The position numbers were made by a program, and so were the translations under genes. Below are positions 26,347 through 35,836 of a stretch of DNA of 64,000 nt, one piece after another. The DNA lies in NCBI RefSeq assembly GCF_020034665.1, contig NZ_JAIQDI010000001.1, positions 3,658,001-3,722,000 on the forward strand, written 5' to 3'. Position 1 is the first letter of the stretch, and every line of letters starts with the position of its first letter. The DNA is from Niabella beijingensis. GTDB lineage: Bacteria; Bacteroidota; Bacteroidia; Chitinophagales; Chitinophagaceae. The notes under the pieces are model-generated. The model saw only the letters and a list, made by a program, of their open reading frames with translations. It was not told where the DNA came from and did not search any database.

Positions 26347-26486
26347 GCACCATCCCTGTTCCTTGGGAGCGTGAAGTTAAGTAATTTCTCCTTAAGGGAA
26401 CCGGATGGTGCGGTAACCCGCAGACCAGAACCTGTAGCTCCTTTAAAAAACAGGTGGCTGTTGCAGGATTTTAATTTTAAAGGAGC
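26347..26486 (+). ncRNA. Candidate structured RNA leader upstream of the Na+/H+ antiporter
   Basis: The untranslated stretch before the antiporter carries several nested complementary segments. GCACCATCC (26347-26355) pairs perfectly with GGATGGTGC (26403-26411). Inside, GTTCC (26358-26362) pairs with GGAAC (26397-26401), and GGAG (26366-26369) with CTCC (26388-26391). A small GCGG-TAAC-CCGC hairpin follows. Further on, ACCTGT/ACAGGT (26430-26455) competes with a 12-bp pairing of GCTCCTTTAAAA (26437-26448) with TTTTAAAGGAGC (26475-26486), which contains the ribosome-binding-site-like AAAGGAGC. The layout is that of a folded domain plus a switching platform. I do not recognise a known riboswitch class; a cation or pH-related ligand is a guess from the gene controlled. 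Confidence 0.5.
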
Positions 26487-26511
26487 ATTATTTTAAAAAC
26501 AATTGTAACCG

Positions 26512-27783
26512 ATGGCCAATTACACGATCATACTGGTATTGCTGGGCTTAATGATACTGCTGAATGTAGTGGCGGAAAAAATAAAAACAGCTCCTCCCAT
26601 CGTACTGATCGTTGCAGGCATTGCGGTAGGCTTTATTCCCTCCATGCCGGTGCCCGAGATCGATCCGGAAATTATTTTTTTATTATTTCTTCCTCCTTTG
26701 TTGTATGACGCGGCATTTAATATCCATTTCAGGGATTTCCGGGATAATATGGGAACCATCAGTGCACTGGCCATCGGGCTGGTGTTCCTCACCACTGCTG
26801 GTGTAGCGGTACTTTCGTATTACCTGATACCGGGTATGACCTGGCCCTTATCATTTGTGCTGGGCGCCATTTTGGCGGCTACGGATGCGGTGGCTGCCAT
26901 CAGCATTACCCGCAACCTGGGTCTTCCGAAGCATACGGTTACCATACTGGAGGGCGAAAGCCTGATCAATGATGCTTCTGCGCTGGTGGCATACCGCTTT
27001 GCGGTAGCGGCCGTTATGGGAACCACTTTTGTATGGTGGAAAGCTTCGCTGACCTTTCTCCTGCTGATGGGCGGGGGCTTCCTGGTAGGACTGCTGCTGG
27101 GCAAGCTGCTGGCAGTGGTGCTGCGCTATGTGCGTAAAAGTGCCATGGCGGTGCTGGGTTTTACGCTTCTTGCGCCGTTCACTGCCTACCTGATCGCCGA
27201 AGAGCTCCAGGTATCCGGCGTTATCGCCGTGGTGGTTCTTGGTTTTAGTGTGTCCCGGCTGAGCGGGCTTCAGTTTTCCGCATCCTTGCGTCAGCAATCC
27301 AAAACCATTTGGGATGTGGTGGTATACCTGCTCAACGGACTGATCTTTATTTTTATCGGACTGGAATTCCCGGTGGTGATCCGCAATATCGATCCCTCGC
27401 GGTTCCTGCCGTATATCGGGTATGCCTTTCTGATCACGATCGTAACGATCCTGCTGCGGATGATGCGGGTCTTTGGTCAGAGAAGACGGCTTGAAAAAGG
27501 GTTTAAGGATCCGCGGCTGCAAAATTCGCGGAGGGCGGTCCGGGAATCGGCCCTGCTCAGCTTCCAGGAAAGCGTTATCATCAGCTGGTCCGGCATGCGG
27601 GGTATTGTTTCGCTGGCCATCGCCATCGGCCTGCCCCTGCATTTAAAAGATGGCAGCCCGCTGCCAATGCGGAATGATATTATATTTATTGCAACCGTAG
27701 TGGTGATCATTACGATACTCGGTCAGGGCCTGCTGCTGCCTTCCATTGTAAAGAACCTTACAAAAAAAGGAACGGGCGCATAA
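26512..27783 (+). CDS. CPA1-family Na+/H+ antiporter
   Basis: A 423-residue inner-membrane antiporter of the CPA1 (NhaP-like) family with about twelve hydrophobic helices. Key motifs: FLPPLLYDAAFN, the unwound helix ATDAVAAI (TDPVA in many relatives; Pro is Ala here), and ESLINDASALVAYRFA with the ND ion-binding pair. It exchanges Na+ or K+ for protons to hold pH and ion balance. The start ATG at 26512 lies 25 nt after an AAAGGAGC stretch that can be hidden in a hairpin, so translation may be controlled by the structured leader. The gene appears alone, and glyA follows with its own promoter. Confidence 0.9.
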   Translation: MANYTIILVLLGLMILLNVVAEKIKTAPPIVLIVAGIAVGFIPSMPVPEIDPEIIFLLFLPPLLYDAAFNIHFRDFRDNMGTISALAIGLVFLTTAGVAVLSYYLIPGMTWPLSFVLGAILAATDAVAAISITRNLGLPKHTVTILEGESLINDASALVAYRFAVAAVMGTTFVWWKASLTFLLLMGGGFLVGLLLGKLLAVVLRYVRKSAMAVLGFTLLAPFTAYLIAEELQVSGVIAVVVLGFSVSRLSGLQFSASLRQQSKTIWDVVVYLLNGLIFIFIGLEFPVVIRNIDPSRFLPYIGYAFLITIVTILLRMMRVFGQRRRLEKGFKDPRLQNSRRAVRESALLSFQESVIISWSGMRGIVSLAIAIGLPLHLKDGSPLPMRNDIIFIATVVVIITILGQGLLLPSIVKNLTKKGTGA

Positions 27784-27843
27784 CCGGATAACAGGGCGGG
27801 GAATTTTTCAACCCATAAACTTTTCAACATCCCCGTACCCCCT

Positions 27844-27851
27844 TAACTTTG
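27844..27851 (+). promoter_or_regulatory. Candidate -7 element of glyA, close to the start codon
   Basis: TAACTTTG matches TAnnTTTG and lies 4 nt before the ATG at 27856. A start about 7 nt downstream would give an mRNA with almost no leader. The TTTTC around 27820 is only a weak -33 match. Confidence 0.5.
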
Positions 27852-27855
27852 CGCC

Positions 27856-29136
27856 ATGCAACAGGATAATACAGTATTTGACCTTATCAATAAGGAACTA
27901 GACCGCCAGCGTAATGGCATTGAACTGATCGCTTCAGAAAATTTTGCTTCCCTGCCCGTGATCAAAGCAATGGGCACCGTACTGACCAATAAATATGCAG
28001 AAGGATACCCCGGAAAACGGTATTATGGTGGCTGCGAAGTAGTGGATGAGATCGAATCCCTGGCGATTGACCGTCTGAAAAAGATCTTTAACCTCAGCTG
28101 GGCCAACGTACAGCCACACAGTGGTGCCCAGGCAAATGCCGCTGTATTTTTTGCAGCGCTGAACCCCGGCGATAAAATAATGGGCCTGAACCTGAGTATG
28201 GGCGGGCACCTGACCCACGGCAGCCCCGTGAATTTCAGCGGGAAACACTACCAGGTGATCTCTTATGGTGTGGTTAAAGAAACCGGGCTGGTAGATTATG
28301 AAGACCTGGAAGCAAAGGCCCTGGCCGAAAAGCCCAAAATGATCATCTGCGGCGCTTCTGCCTACAGCCGCGACTGGGACTATGCCCGTATCCGCGCTGT
28401 TGCGGATAAGGTCGGAGCGTTGGTGATGGCCGATATCGCCCACCCCGCCGGACTGATCGCTGCCGGATTATTGAACGATCCTTTTGAACATTGTCATATC
28501 ATTACCAGCACCACACACAAGACCCTGCGCGGGCCGCGTGGTGGTATCATCATGCTGCGTAACGATTTTGAGAATCCCTGGGGACATAAAGATCCCAAAG
28601 GCAATACCCGCACCATGAGCCAACTGCTGGACCTGGCCGTATTCCCGGGTATGCAGGGTGGTCCGCTGGAACATATTATCGCCGCCAAGGCTGTTTCCTT
28701 CGGGGAGATCTTATCCGATGACTGGAAAGCATACGGTAAACAAATCATCGCCAATGCACAGGCAATGGCTAAGGCATTTGTGGATAAAGGCTATAAGCTG
28801 ATCAGCGATGGTACGGACAATCACCTGATGCTGATCGATCTCCGGAATAAAAATCTTACCGGGAAAAAAGCACAGGAAACACTGGATAAAGCCCATATCA
28901 CCTTAAATAAGAATGCAGTTCCGTTTGATGATAAATCCCCGTTTGTAACTTCCGGGATCCGTGTGGGCGTGCCCGCGGTTACCACCCGGGGAATGAAGGA
29001 AGCCGATGTACAGCAGGTGGCGGAACTGATTGACCGGGTGCTGATGAATGCTGATGATGAAAACACCATTGCTTCAGTGAAGGAAGAGGTAAAGGTATTT
29101 ATGCAACAATTTCCGTTGTATCCGGAACTGGGATAA
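27856..29136 (+). CDS. glyA: Serine hydroxymethyltransferase
   Basis: A PLP enzyme of 426 residues that interconverts serine and glycine and loads tetrahydrofolate with a one-carbon unit. Motifs: [10 protein letters not shown] at 21-30, [13 protein letters not shown] at 48-60, [10 protein letters not shown] at 85-93, and the PLP lysine K222 in [13 protein letters not shown]. The length and N-terminus are those of the bacterial family. A likely -7 box sits just 4 nt upstream of the ATG. A DUF4293 gene follows after 68 nt; a short heptad-like stretch lies in between. Confidence 0.98.
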   Translation: MQQDNTVFDLINKELDRQRNGIELIASENFASLPVIKAMGTVLTNKYAEGYPGKRYYGGCEVVDEIESLAIDRLKKIFNLSWANVQPHSGAQANAAVFFAALNPGDKIMGLNLSMGGHLTHGSPVNFSGKHYQVISYGVVKETGLVDYEDLEAKALAEKPKMIICGASAYSRDWDYARIRAVADKVGALVMADIAHPAGLIAAGLLNDPFEHCHIITSTTHKTLRGPRGGIIMLRNDFENPWGHKDPKGNTRTMSQLLDLAVFPGMQGGPLEHIIAAKAVSFGEILSDDWKAYGKQIIANAQAMAKAFVDKGYKLISDGTDNHLMLIDLRNKNLTGKKAQETLDKAHITLNKNAVPFDDKSPFVTSGIRVGVPAVTTRGMKEADVQQVAELIDRVLMNADDENTIASVKEEVKVFMQQFPLYPELG

Positions 29137-29204
29137 TTACTGTTTGAGATCTGAAACTCGGGGACCATCCCTTTGTAACGGATCCGAATCTTAAATCTTT
29201 CAAC

Positions 29205-29627
29205 ATGATCCAGAGAAAACAAACATTGTGGCTGCTGCTGTCCGTTATATGCGCCGGCTTTACGTTCAAGTATCCTTTTTATAACGGAACGGTAATCAAT
29301 GGCACAGAAGGGGTAACGGGTGCGGAAGTTACGGCAACAGATAACATATGGCTGATGTTGCTTACCGGAGCCATCATCCTGCTGGGTGCTGCTGCTGTTT
29401 TTCTGTTTAAGAACCGCAAACTCCAGCTTCGGCTCACACTGGCAGGACTGCTGGCGTCAGCAGGACTGATCGCATTGTATATAAAATATATCAATAACTT
29501 CGAACCGGGCGGGCGGATCTCGTTGTCGGCATTGTTTACCGTGGGGATCGTCATCGGCTTTTTCTTTGCGATGAAAGGCATCCGCAGGGACCAGAAGCTG
29601 ATCCGGGACCTGGACCGGCTGCGATAG
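29205..29627 (+). CDS. DUF4293-family membrane protein
   Basis: A 140-residue protein with four predicted membrane helices (about 8-24, 46-66, 73-90, 105-122). The opening MIQRKQTLWLLLSV is typical of DUF4293, a family known mostly from Bacteroidota and of unknown function. The inner membrane is the likely location. A strong intrinsic terminator begins 13 nt after the stop, so this is the last gene of the transcript. Confidence 0.85.
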   Translation: MIQRKQTLWLLLSVICAGFTFKYPFYNGTVINGTEGVTGAEVTATDNIWLMLLTGAIILLGAAAVFLFKNRKLQLRLTLAGLLASAGLIALYIKYINNFEPGGRISLSALFTVGIVIGFFFAMKGIRRDQKLIRDLDRLR

Positions 29628-29639
29628 CAACGTATACTT

Positions 29640-29671
29640 CAGGCGCCTCCTTAAAAGGCGCCTGTTTTTTT
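29640..29671 (+). terminator. Intrinsic terminator after the DUF4293 gene
   Basis: A perfect 9-bp stem (CAGGCGCCT and its complement AGGCGCCTG) with a 7-nt loop is followed by seven to eight T residues. It separates glyA/DUF4293 transcription from the aguB-aguA pair. Confidence 0.93.
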
Positions 29672-29698
29672 AATTAAAAAACCGATCAACATCATTAT

Positions 29699-30577
29699 AT
29701 GGCAAAAGTACAAGTGGGCCTGGTTCAGATGAGTTGCAGTGCTGACAAACAGCAGAACCTGGATAAGGCCATTGGAAAAATAAAGGAAGCAGCAGCAAAG
29801 GGCGCACAGATCGTGTGTTTACAGGAACTGTTCACATCGCTGTACTTCTGCGATGTGGAAGACTACGGAAATTTTAAACTGGCGGAACCCATACCGGGGC
29901 CATCCACGGATGTATTAAGCCAGGTGGCAAAAGAGCTGGGTGTGGTGATCATTGCCTCTCTTTTTGAGAAAAGGACGGAAGGGTTGTACCATAATACCAC
30001 GGCTGTGCTGGATGCAGACGGCAGCTATCTGGGCAAATACCGGAAAATGCATATACCCGATGATCCGGCGTATTATGAAAAATTTTATTTTACACCCGGA
30101 GACCTGGGGTACAAGGTATTCAAAACAAAATTTGCTGCTATTGGTGTGCTGATCTGCTGGGATCAGTGGTATCCTGAAGGGGCGCGCATTACCAGCCTGA
30201 TGGGTGCAGAGATCCTGTTCTATCCTACCGCCATCGGCTGGGCCACCAGTCAGGATGAGGCTACGAATAAGGAACAATACAACGCCTGGCAGACCATCCA
30301 GCGCAGTCATGCCGTTGCGAATGGTGTGCATGTAGTCAGTGTGAACCGCGTGGGACTGGAGCAGAATGGAGCCATGCAGTTCTGGGGTGGATCATTTATT
30401 TCCAATCCATTCGGGTCGCTGGACTACCTGGCTTCGCACGACAAAGAAGAAGTACATGTACAGGAGCTGGACCTTTCCAAAACCGATACCTACCGTACCC
30501 ACTGGCCATTCTTAAGAGACCGGCGGATCGATTCGTATGCTCCTATAACAAAGCGCTACATTGATGATGAAGCGTGA
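29699..30577 (+). CDS. aguB: N-carbamoylputrescine amidase
   Basis: A 292-residue carbon-nitrogen hydrolase. The Glu-Lys-Cys triad is seen as E43 (CLQELF), K116 (KYRKMHIPDD) and C153 (LICWDQWYPEGAR). Segments such as QELFTSLYFCDVEDYGNFKLAEPIPGP and FWGGSFISNPFG match AguB specifically. It hydrolyses N-carbamoylputrescine to putrescine, CO2 and ammonia. The agmatine deiminase gene that makes its substrate follows after a 33-nt gap, which makes the assignment firm. Arginine decarboxylase is not in the window. Confidence 0.95.
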   Translation: MAKVQVGLVQMSCSADKQQNLDKAIGKIKEAAAKGAQIVCLQELFTSLYFCDVEDYGNFKLAEPIPGPSTDVLSQVAKELGVVIIASLFEKRTEGLYHNTTAVLDADGSYLGKYRKMHIPDDPAYYEKFYFTPGDLGYKVFKTKFAAIGVLICWDQWYPEGARITSLMGAEILFYPTAIGWATSQDEATNKEQYNAWQTIQRSHAVANGVHVVSVNRVGLEQNGAMQFWGGSFISNPFGSLDYLASHDKEEVHVQELDLSKTDTYRTHWPFLRDRRIDSYAPITKRYIDDEA

Positions 30578-30610
30578 GAACAGATTTTTTACCCCTAAAA
30601 AACAGATACG

Positions 30611-31666
30611 TTGAATACAACTGCAGCAGCAACCCCAAAGGAACTGGGGTATCAGTTTCCCGCTGAATGGCATCCGCATGAAGCCACCTGGCTGAGCTGG
30701 CCACATAAGGAAGCTTCCTGGCCGGATAAGATCCATACTATTTATCCATATTATGCTCAGTTCGTTAAGGAGCTGGCAGCCGGAGAAAAAGTGTGCATCA
30801 ATGTTGCCGATGTGGCGATGAAAGCCGCTGCAACCGGTCATCTGGAGGCTGCCGGTACCGACTTGAAGAAAGTGGAATTCTTTTATCATCCTACCAATGA
30901 TGCCTGGTGCAGGGATCACGGCCCGGCCTTCCTGATCAATCCTGAAGCGGCTGTTAAAAAAGTTATTGTGGACTGGGGCTACAATGCCTGGGGCGATAAA
31001 TATCCGCCCTATGACCTGGACGACGTGATCCCTACAAAAATAGGAGCGCATTATAATATCCCTGTTTTTCATCCGGGGATTGTTATGGAAGGCGGTTCTG
31101 TTGAATTTAATGGTAAGGGAACCATTCTCACTTCAACAGCCTGTTTGCTGAACGAGAACCGCAACCCCCATTTAAACCGGGAGCAGATCGAAACCTATTT
31201 ACACAATTATTATGGAGCGGAGCAGGTGTTGTGGGTGGATGAAGGTATTGCTGGTGACGATACGGACGGACATATTGATGACACCATCCGATTTGTAAAC
31301 GGAGACACCGTACTGGCAGTAGTAGAAGAAGATAAAACAGACGAGAACTATCTGCTCCTGCAACAGAACCTGAAGCAACTGAAGGCGATGCGCCTGTTAA
31401 ACGGCAAACAACTTACTATTATTGAACTGCCGATGCCGGAAGCAGTGATATGGGAAGAGCAGCGCCTGCCGGCGTCCTATGCTAATTTTTACATTGCCAA
31501 CCAGGCCGTCATTGTACCCACATTCCGTAGTAAATACGACGATAAGGCGCTTCGTATTATTGAAGCAGCATTCCCGGATCGTAAAGTAGTTGGGATCGAT
31601 TCTACAGAAATTATCTGGGGGCTGGGAAGCTTTCATTGCCTGAGCCAGCAGGAGCCGGCGGTTTAA
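30611..31666 (+). CDS. aguA: Agmatine deiminase
   Basis: A 351-residue guanidine-modifying enzyme that turns agmatine into N-carbamoylputrescine plus ammonia. It starts with TTG at 30611; the next in-frame ATG is about 70 codons in and would remove the conserved GYQFPAEWHPHEATWLSWPH. Motifs: NDAWCRDHGPAFL, EGGSVEFNGKGTILT, DDTDGHIDD, and the catalytic C343 in GLGSFHCLSQQ near the end. It is paired with aguB for putrescine synthesis and converges with queA, with 4 nt between the two stops. Confidence 0.95.
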   Translation: MNTTAAATPKELGYQFPAEWHPHEATWLSWPHKEASWPDKIHTIYPYYAQFVKELAAGEKVCINVADVAMKAAATGHLEAAGTDLKKVEFFYHPTNDAWCRDHGPAFLINPEAAVKKVIVDWGYNAWGDKYPPYDLDDVIPTKIGAHYNIPVFHPGIVMEGGSVEFNGKGTILTSTACLLNENRNPHLNREQIETYLHNYYGAEQVLWVDEGIAGDDTDGHIDDTIRFVNGDTVLAVVEEDKTDENYLLLQQNLKQLKAMRLLNGKQLTIIELPMPEAVIWEEQRLPASYANFYIANQAVIVPTFRSKYDDKALRIIEAAFPDRKVVGIDSTEIIWGLGSFHCLSQQEPAV

Positions 31667-31670
31667 CCGG

Positions 31671-32891
31671 TTAGCGGGTGCGCCATAAAAGACTCCCGTC
31701 GCCATAACTCAAAAACCGGAACTGATGCTGTAAGGCATAGTCATACACCCGCTTCCAGTCGTCCCCGATAAACGCAGCTACCAATAACAGAAGGGTGGAG
31801 GAAGGTTGATGGAAGTTGGTCACAAGCGCATCGGCGATCTTAAAAAAATAACCGGGTGCAATGATGATCTGCGTTTTGGCCACCAGTGTTGTAAACTGCC
31901 GCTCTGCAAGATAATCGAGCAATGCCCGCAATGCATCCGCTACCGGGTAGTGCTGCAACGGTAATTCATACGGTTCCCATTGACGGAGTTGCGGGAGATC
32001 ATTTCCAAAACAATTTTTATCCTGCAATAACTTTGCGCCCAGCCAGTACAGGGATTCCAGGGTTCTCAGGGAGGTGGTGCCCACTGCTATCAGCGGCTGC
32101 TGCTGGGCAATGATCTTTTGAATGAGTGCTGCCGGAACAGAAAAGAATTCTGCATGCATCTCGTGATCCTTCATCACCGCTGCTTTAACCGGCTTAAAAG
32201 TGCCGGCTCCAACATGCAGGGTCACAAAATCGGTCTGGATATTTTTCTGTGTTAATTTTTGCAGCACCTCTTTGGTAAAATGCAGACCCGCGGTGGGTGC
32301 AGCTACAGAACCATCATGAGCGGCATAAACGGTCTGGTAACGTTCCAGATCTTCTTTTTCTGCATTTCTTTTTATATAGGGGGGCAGGGGGATCTGTCCG
32401 GTTAAATGCAGAATTTCTGCAAAGCTCCATGCTTCGGGTGTCCAGCTGAGTTCGATCAGAAAACTATCCGTCCGTTTTTCCATAAGACGTGCTTCCAGCA
32501 ATGCACCTTCAACAGCGCAGGTGAGCACCTGACCCTCTTTCCATTTGGCCGCGCCACCCACCATACAAAGCCAGAGCACTTTTCCCTGCTGCGCCATGGC
32601 AGTGGTAATGTCCGCATAGCTTTCCGATGGTTCGAGGCAAAAGATCTCGATCACGCCCCCGGTAGGTTTTTTAAAAAGCAACCGGGCTTCCACCACTTTG
32701 GTATTATTGAAAATGGCAAGTGCCCCTTCAGGCAGATGCCGGTCGATCTGTTGATAGGTATCTTCTGACAGTTGTCCGTTTTTGTAAAGCAGCAACTTTG
32801 ACTGGTCGCGCTCCGGTAACGGGAAAAAAGCAATTTTCTCTTCGGGAAGTTCGTAGGCGAAATCAGCAATATTCAGGTCCTTCGGATGCAA
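31671..32891 (-). CDS. queA: SAM:tRNA ribosyltransferase-isomerase QueA
   Basis: A 406-residue enzyme that moves a ribosyl group from S-adenosylmethionine to 7-aminomethyl-7-deazaguanine in tRNA, the penultimate step of queuosine synthesis. Motifs: LPEEKIAFFPLPERDQSKLL, FNNTKVVEARLLF, AAPTAGLHFT, HVGAGTFKPVK and TTSLRTLES, then TNFHQPSSTLLLLVAAFIG near the end. The length is within the range of the Bacteroidota form. No other queuosine gene is in the window. The 225-nt gap between queA and the next receptor gene shows no feature I can name. Confidence 0.96.
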   Translation of the reverse strand: MHPKDLNIADFAYELPEEKIAFFPLPERDQSKLLLYKNGQLSEDTYQQIDRHLPEGALAIFNNTKVVEARLLFKKPTGGVIEIFCLEPSESYADITTAMAQQGKVLWLCMVGGAAKWKEGQVLTCAVEGALLEARLMEKRTDSFLIELSWTPEAWSFAEILHLTGQIPLPPYIKRNAEKEDLERYQTVYAAHDGSVAAPTAGLHFTKEVLQKLTQKNIQTDFVTLHVGAGTFKPVKAAVMKDHEMHAEFFSVPAALIQKIIAQQQPLIAVGTTSLRTLESLYWLGAKLLQDKNCFGNDLPQLRQWEPYELPLQHYPVADALRALLDYLAERQFTTLVAKTQIIIAPGYFFKIADALVTNFHQPSSTLLLLVAAFIGDDWKRVYDYALQHQFRFLSYGDGSLLWRTR

Positions 32892-33116
32892 AATAAATCA
32901 GGTTTAAAATAAAGCGCAAGTTACTTTATTTTACCGGAACGGTTGCCTTGCCCCGGCAATGGCCTGAGTGCGTACAGCAGAAAGTCAGAAATTTTTTACA
33001 ATAAGCGTTTTCTTAAAAAAGAAACGAACATTTCTTGTATGCGATATTGCTTTTCCATAGGAACGTCAGGGCCGGTCGGTAGGAAAACTGTTGCCGGAAC
33101 TGGTTGCAGGTAAGAC

Positions 33117-35564
33117 CTAGAATTCTTTTTCCCCTATCTCGCTTTGCGGAAGGCTGATCTTCCGGTTGCGGCGGGAGAGATTGAATCCCAGCGATAACTG
33201 GAACTGATCGGGCTCATAGATGTAATTGGTGGTAGTGTAAAAATCGGCACCATAAGTAGTGATCCGCTGACGGTTGGATTCCTTCATGCCTGCATCGATG
33301 TTCAGCCATTGCAGCTGGAAATACCAACGCTTGTCTTTTGTTGTTTTTTTTACCAGGAAATGCGGCGTTAAAAAGCGGCTGTCCTCGCCCTGGGCGGTCA
33401 CCCGTTCTGAAAGATAATTTACACTAAGCTGCAACAGCCAGTTGGCGGGCAGCGTAAAAGTCTGACTGGTGTTGATCGTATATACCCAACTGTTGTTGGA
33501 CACCGGCAATGTTCCGTCAAAAATAGAACCGGAGATCTTGTAACGATACACATTGCCTCCCAGTACACATTGCCACCAGGGCGTTACAGCAATACTGAGG
33601 TTGGTTTCTATACCTGTTTGAAATGCATTGCCGGCGTTGGTGAACACTCGGTTCAGGATAGAATCATTGTATACTTTGTTAACCCGCTGAATGGGATTTT
33701 TAGTACGCTGATGATAAAACGTCAGAAAAAAGGAACCCCCGGCCAGTTTTTGTTCCCACCCCAGCTCATAGGTGCCGATCAGCTCCGGCAACAGGTTGGG
33801 ATCGCCCTGTTCCAGTGTTTCGGAATGTTCCCGCTCCGGAAAGGGGTTCAGTTCATAATTGTTTGTGCGTTTGATCCTGCGGTTATACCCGAGCTTGATT
33901 GCCGCCTGTTCCGTAAGCGCATAGCGGAACTGTGCGGCAGGGAAGAAGTTGTTTAATAACAGCCGTTGCTTTTTTTCATTTTTTGAGAACATCAGATCCC
34001 GTTCAGAATATTCCAGCCGTCCGCCCAGGTTATAGTTTAATTTATGGACCTGGCCATTTGCCTGAACATACCCGGCATGTATCCGGTTATTAGTTTTTAC
34101 ATGACTGGTAAATTCAGGATCCGTTACATAGTCAGGTGTTCCCGGGATTTTTGTATAATATAAAAAATTTCCGTCCTGAACATCATACCGGTACTGATAT
34201 CCTGTTTGCAGCGTGTGCTGTTGTCCCAGTTTTTGTGTATAATCGGCTTTCAGCCGGATGGCGTTCAGCGGGTTGGTATTAGGATTGTGGGTGAATTGTA
34301 GGGTGTCTGAAGTATTGGGGTAATAAAGATTCCGGTTATAGGTATTGCCCGAAAGCCCGGCATGTTCGTAAAGCGCAGAAACCGCAAGACTGGAATTCTT
34401 ACTGAACCGGTGGGTATAATCCAGGCTCGCAAGACTGAACAGCCCTTCCTTTTCCTGCGTATTGGCGTTATAGTAGGTGAACGGGGCAAAGACCGTTCCT
34501 GTTTGAATATCCTGGCGGTAATTGTTATAAAGCAGGTCGGCTTCCCGCAACTGGAATTTTTTACCGATGTAAAAGCCCGCACTGACCAGGTTATTGACAT
34601 TTGTCTGATAGCTTGCCGCAAGCCGTCCCCCATAATTGTAACGCTTAAAACTCCGCTCCCCGTTGGAAGGGAATGCGGTTTTTATCCCGTTGCGAATGGT
34701 ATATACGTCGCCCTCACGATACCCCGCAATATCATTTCTCAGGTAATTGAGCCCTCCGCTTATATCCCATTTGTTTTTGCGGTAGCCGGCAGTAATATCG
34801 GCTCCAAAACGCTGCGGGGTATGAGCATTGTCAAAGTCCTTCACGGGGGGTAAACCATACAAAACACTGGATTGCAGCATCCATCCATCCTCAATTCCGG
34901 TTTTGGTGATGATATTGATAATGCCGGCTTTCCCATCTGCATCATAAGCTGCCGAGGGGCTGGTAATGGTCTCCACATTTTCAATAGCAGCAGCAGGTAA
35001 TTGGCCCAGCATGGTAGCCGGGTCGCCCTGGGTGGGTTTACCATTGATCAGTACCAGGAAACTGGATGAACCTCTGAAGCTGATCTCCCCCAGCGCATTT
35101 ACCGATACGGACGGCAGGTTGCGGATCACATCAATGCCGGTTCCGGAAGCTGCATTTCCAAACTGTGCTGCATTATATACCTGGCGGTCTACCCGGAAAC
35201 TTACAGGAGGTTTTTTCCCCTGCACCACAATAGCCTCCAGTGATGTGGCATCGTTTTGCAGATAAACAGTACCAATATCGCCGGCCGCTGATGGTGAAGG
35301 AAGCACTATTGTTCTGGGGCGGTAGCCGGTAAAAGAAACAATCAGGGTGGAGGGCCCCCCGGAAGGCACCTGCATCCGGAAGCTCCCGTTCTTTTCAGAT
35401 CTGACTACAGGAGCCGGTTGATGGTCGGTCAAAAGAGTTATAGTAGCGGCCTCCAGCGGAAGGCGGGTCGTACTGTCTGCAACCGATCCCGTAACGGTAT
35501 GTTGTTGTGCCTGCAGCTGCAGGCAAAAAATGAGGGCAAGGAACACTCCTGAATATCTGTTCAT
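33117..35564 (-). CDS. TonB-dependent receptor-like outer membrane beta-barrel protein
   Basis: An 815-residue protein with a signal peptide (MNRYSGVFLALIFCLQLQAQ), a carboxypeptidase-regulatory-like domain (about 23-108), a short plug with VIRNLPSVSVNALGEISFRGSSSFLVLINGKP and IENVETITSPSAAYDADGKAGIINIITK, and a barrel of the outer_membrane_beta-barrel family (YxRRIKRTNNYELNPFPEREH and PELIGTYELGWE). This group is separate from SusC and is often listed as outer membrane beta-barrel family protein. The ligand is unknown. It is a single gene on the minus strand with no linked SusD. The 270 bp upstream hold no recognisable regulator site. Confidence 0.85.
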   Translation of the reverse strand: MNRYSGVFLALIFCLQLQAQQHTVTGSVADSTTRLPLEAATITLLTDHQPAPVVRSEKNGSFRMQVPSGGPSTLIVSFTGYRPRTIVLPSPSAAGDIGTVYLQNDATSLEAIVVQGKKPPVSFRVDRQVYNAAQFGNAASGTGIDVIRNLPSVSVNALGEISFRGSSSFLVLINGKPTQGDPATMLGQLPAAAIENVETITSPSAAYDADGKAGIINIITKTGIEDGWMLQSSVLYGLPPVKDFDNAHTPQRFGADITAGYRKNKWDISGGLNYLRNDIAGYREGDVYTIRNGIKTAFPSNGERSFKRYNYGGRLAASYQTNVNNLVSAGFYIGKKFQLREADLLYNNYRQDIQTGTVFAPFTYYNANTQEKEGLFSLASLDYTHRFSKNSSLAVSALYEHAGLSGNTYNRNLYYPNTSDTLQFTHNPNTNPLNAIRLKADYTQKLGQQHTLQTGYQYRYDVQDGNFLYYTKIPGTPDYVTDPEFTSHVKTNNRIHAGYVQANGQVHKLNYNLGGRLEYSERDLMFSKNEKKQRLLLNNFFPAAQFRYALTEQAAIKLGYNRRIKRTNNYELNPFPEREHSETLEQGDPNLLPELIGTYELGWEQKLAGGSFFLTFYHQRTKNPIQRVNKVYNDSILNRVFTNAGNAFQTGIETNLSIAVTPWWQCVLGGNVYRYKISGSIFDGTLPVSNNSWVYTINTSQTFTLPANWLLQLSVNYLSERVTAQGEDSRFLTPHFLVKKTTKDKRWYFQLQWLNIDAGMKESNRQRITTYGADFYTTTNYIYEPDQFQLSLGFNLSRRNRKISLPQSEIGEKEF

Positions 35565-35836
35565 AGCTATGATAAGTCTGGCAATACGGAATCAATATTG
35601 CCGCAAATATAGCAAAATAGGGTACTGCGAAGCAAACCTTAACTGTAACAGCAGGTAAAGGCAGCTTAATGCATGATGCAATGAACGGACGCCGGAAGAT
35701 GTTCTGCCCACAGGTGCTGGGATGTCTGCCGCCCGCACATCTCTTTGCAAAAATCGGCATGCTTGCACAAAGGAATAATACCACCCGGCTGTAGCCGGAG
35801 GTGCAGCGCTTCTGTTGGTGAATATGCGGCGTGCGG

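Noticed and set aside
26293..26496. Open frame of 67 codons on the + strand before the antiporter
   Set aside because: It overlaps the folded leader and its composition does not look like a protein; the base-pairing explains the sequence better.
26851..27642. 263-codon minus-strand frame inside the antiporter gene
   Set aside because: His/Gln-rich antisense of a membrane protein; typical shadow of hydrophobic codons.
35782..35803. Stem-loop CACCCGGCT/AGCCGGAGGTG after the small hypothetical gene
   Set aside because: Imperfect and not followed by a T-run on either strand, so I would not call it a terminator.
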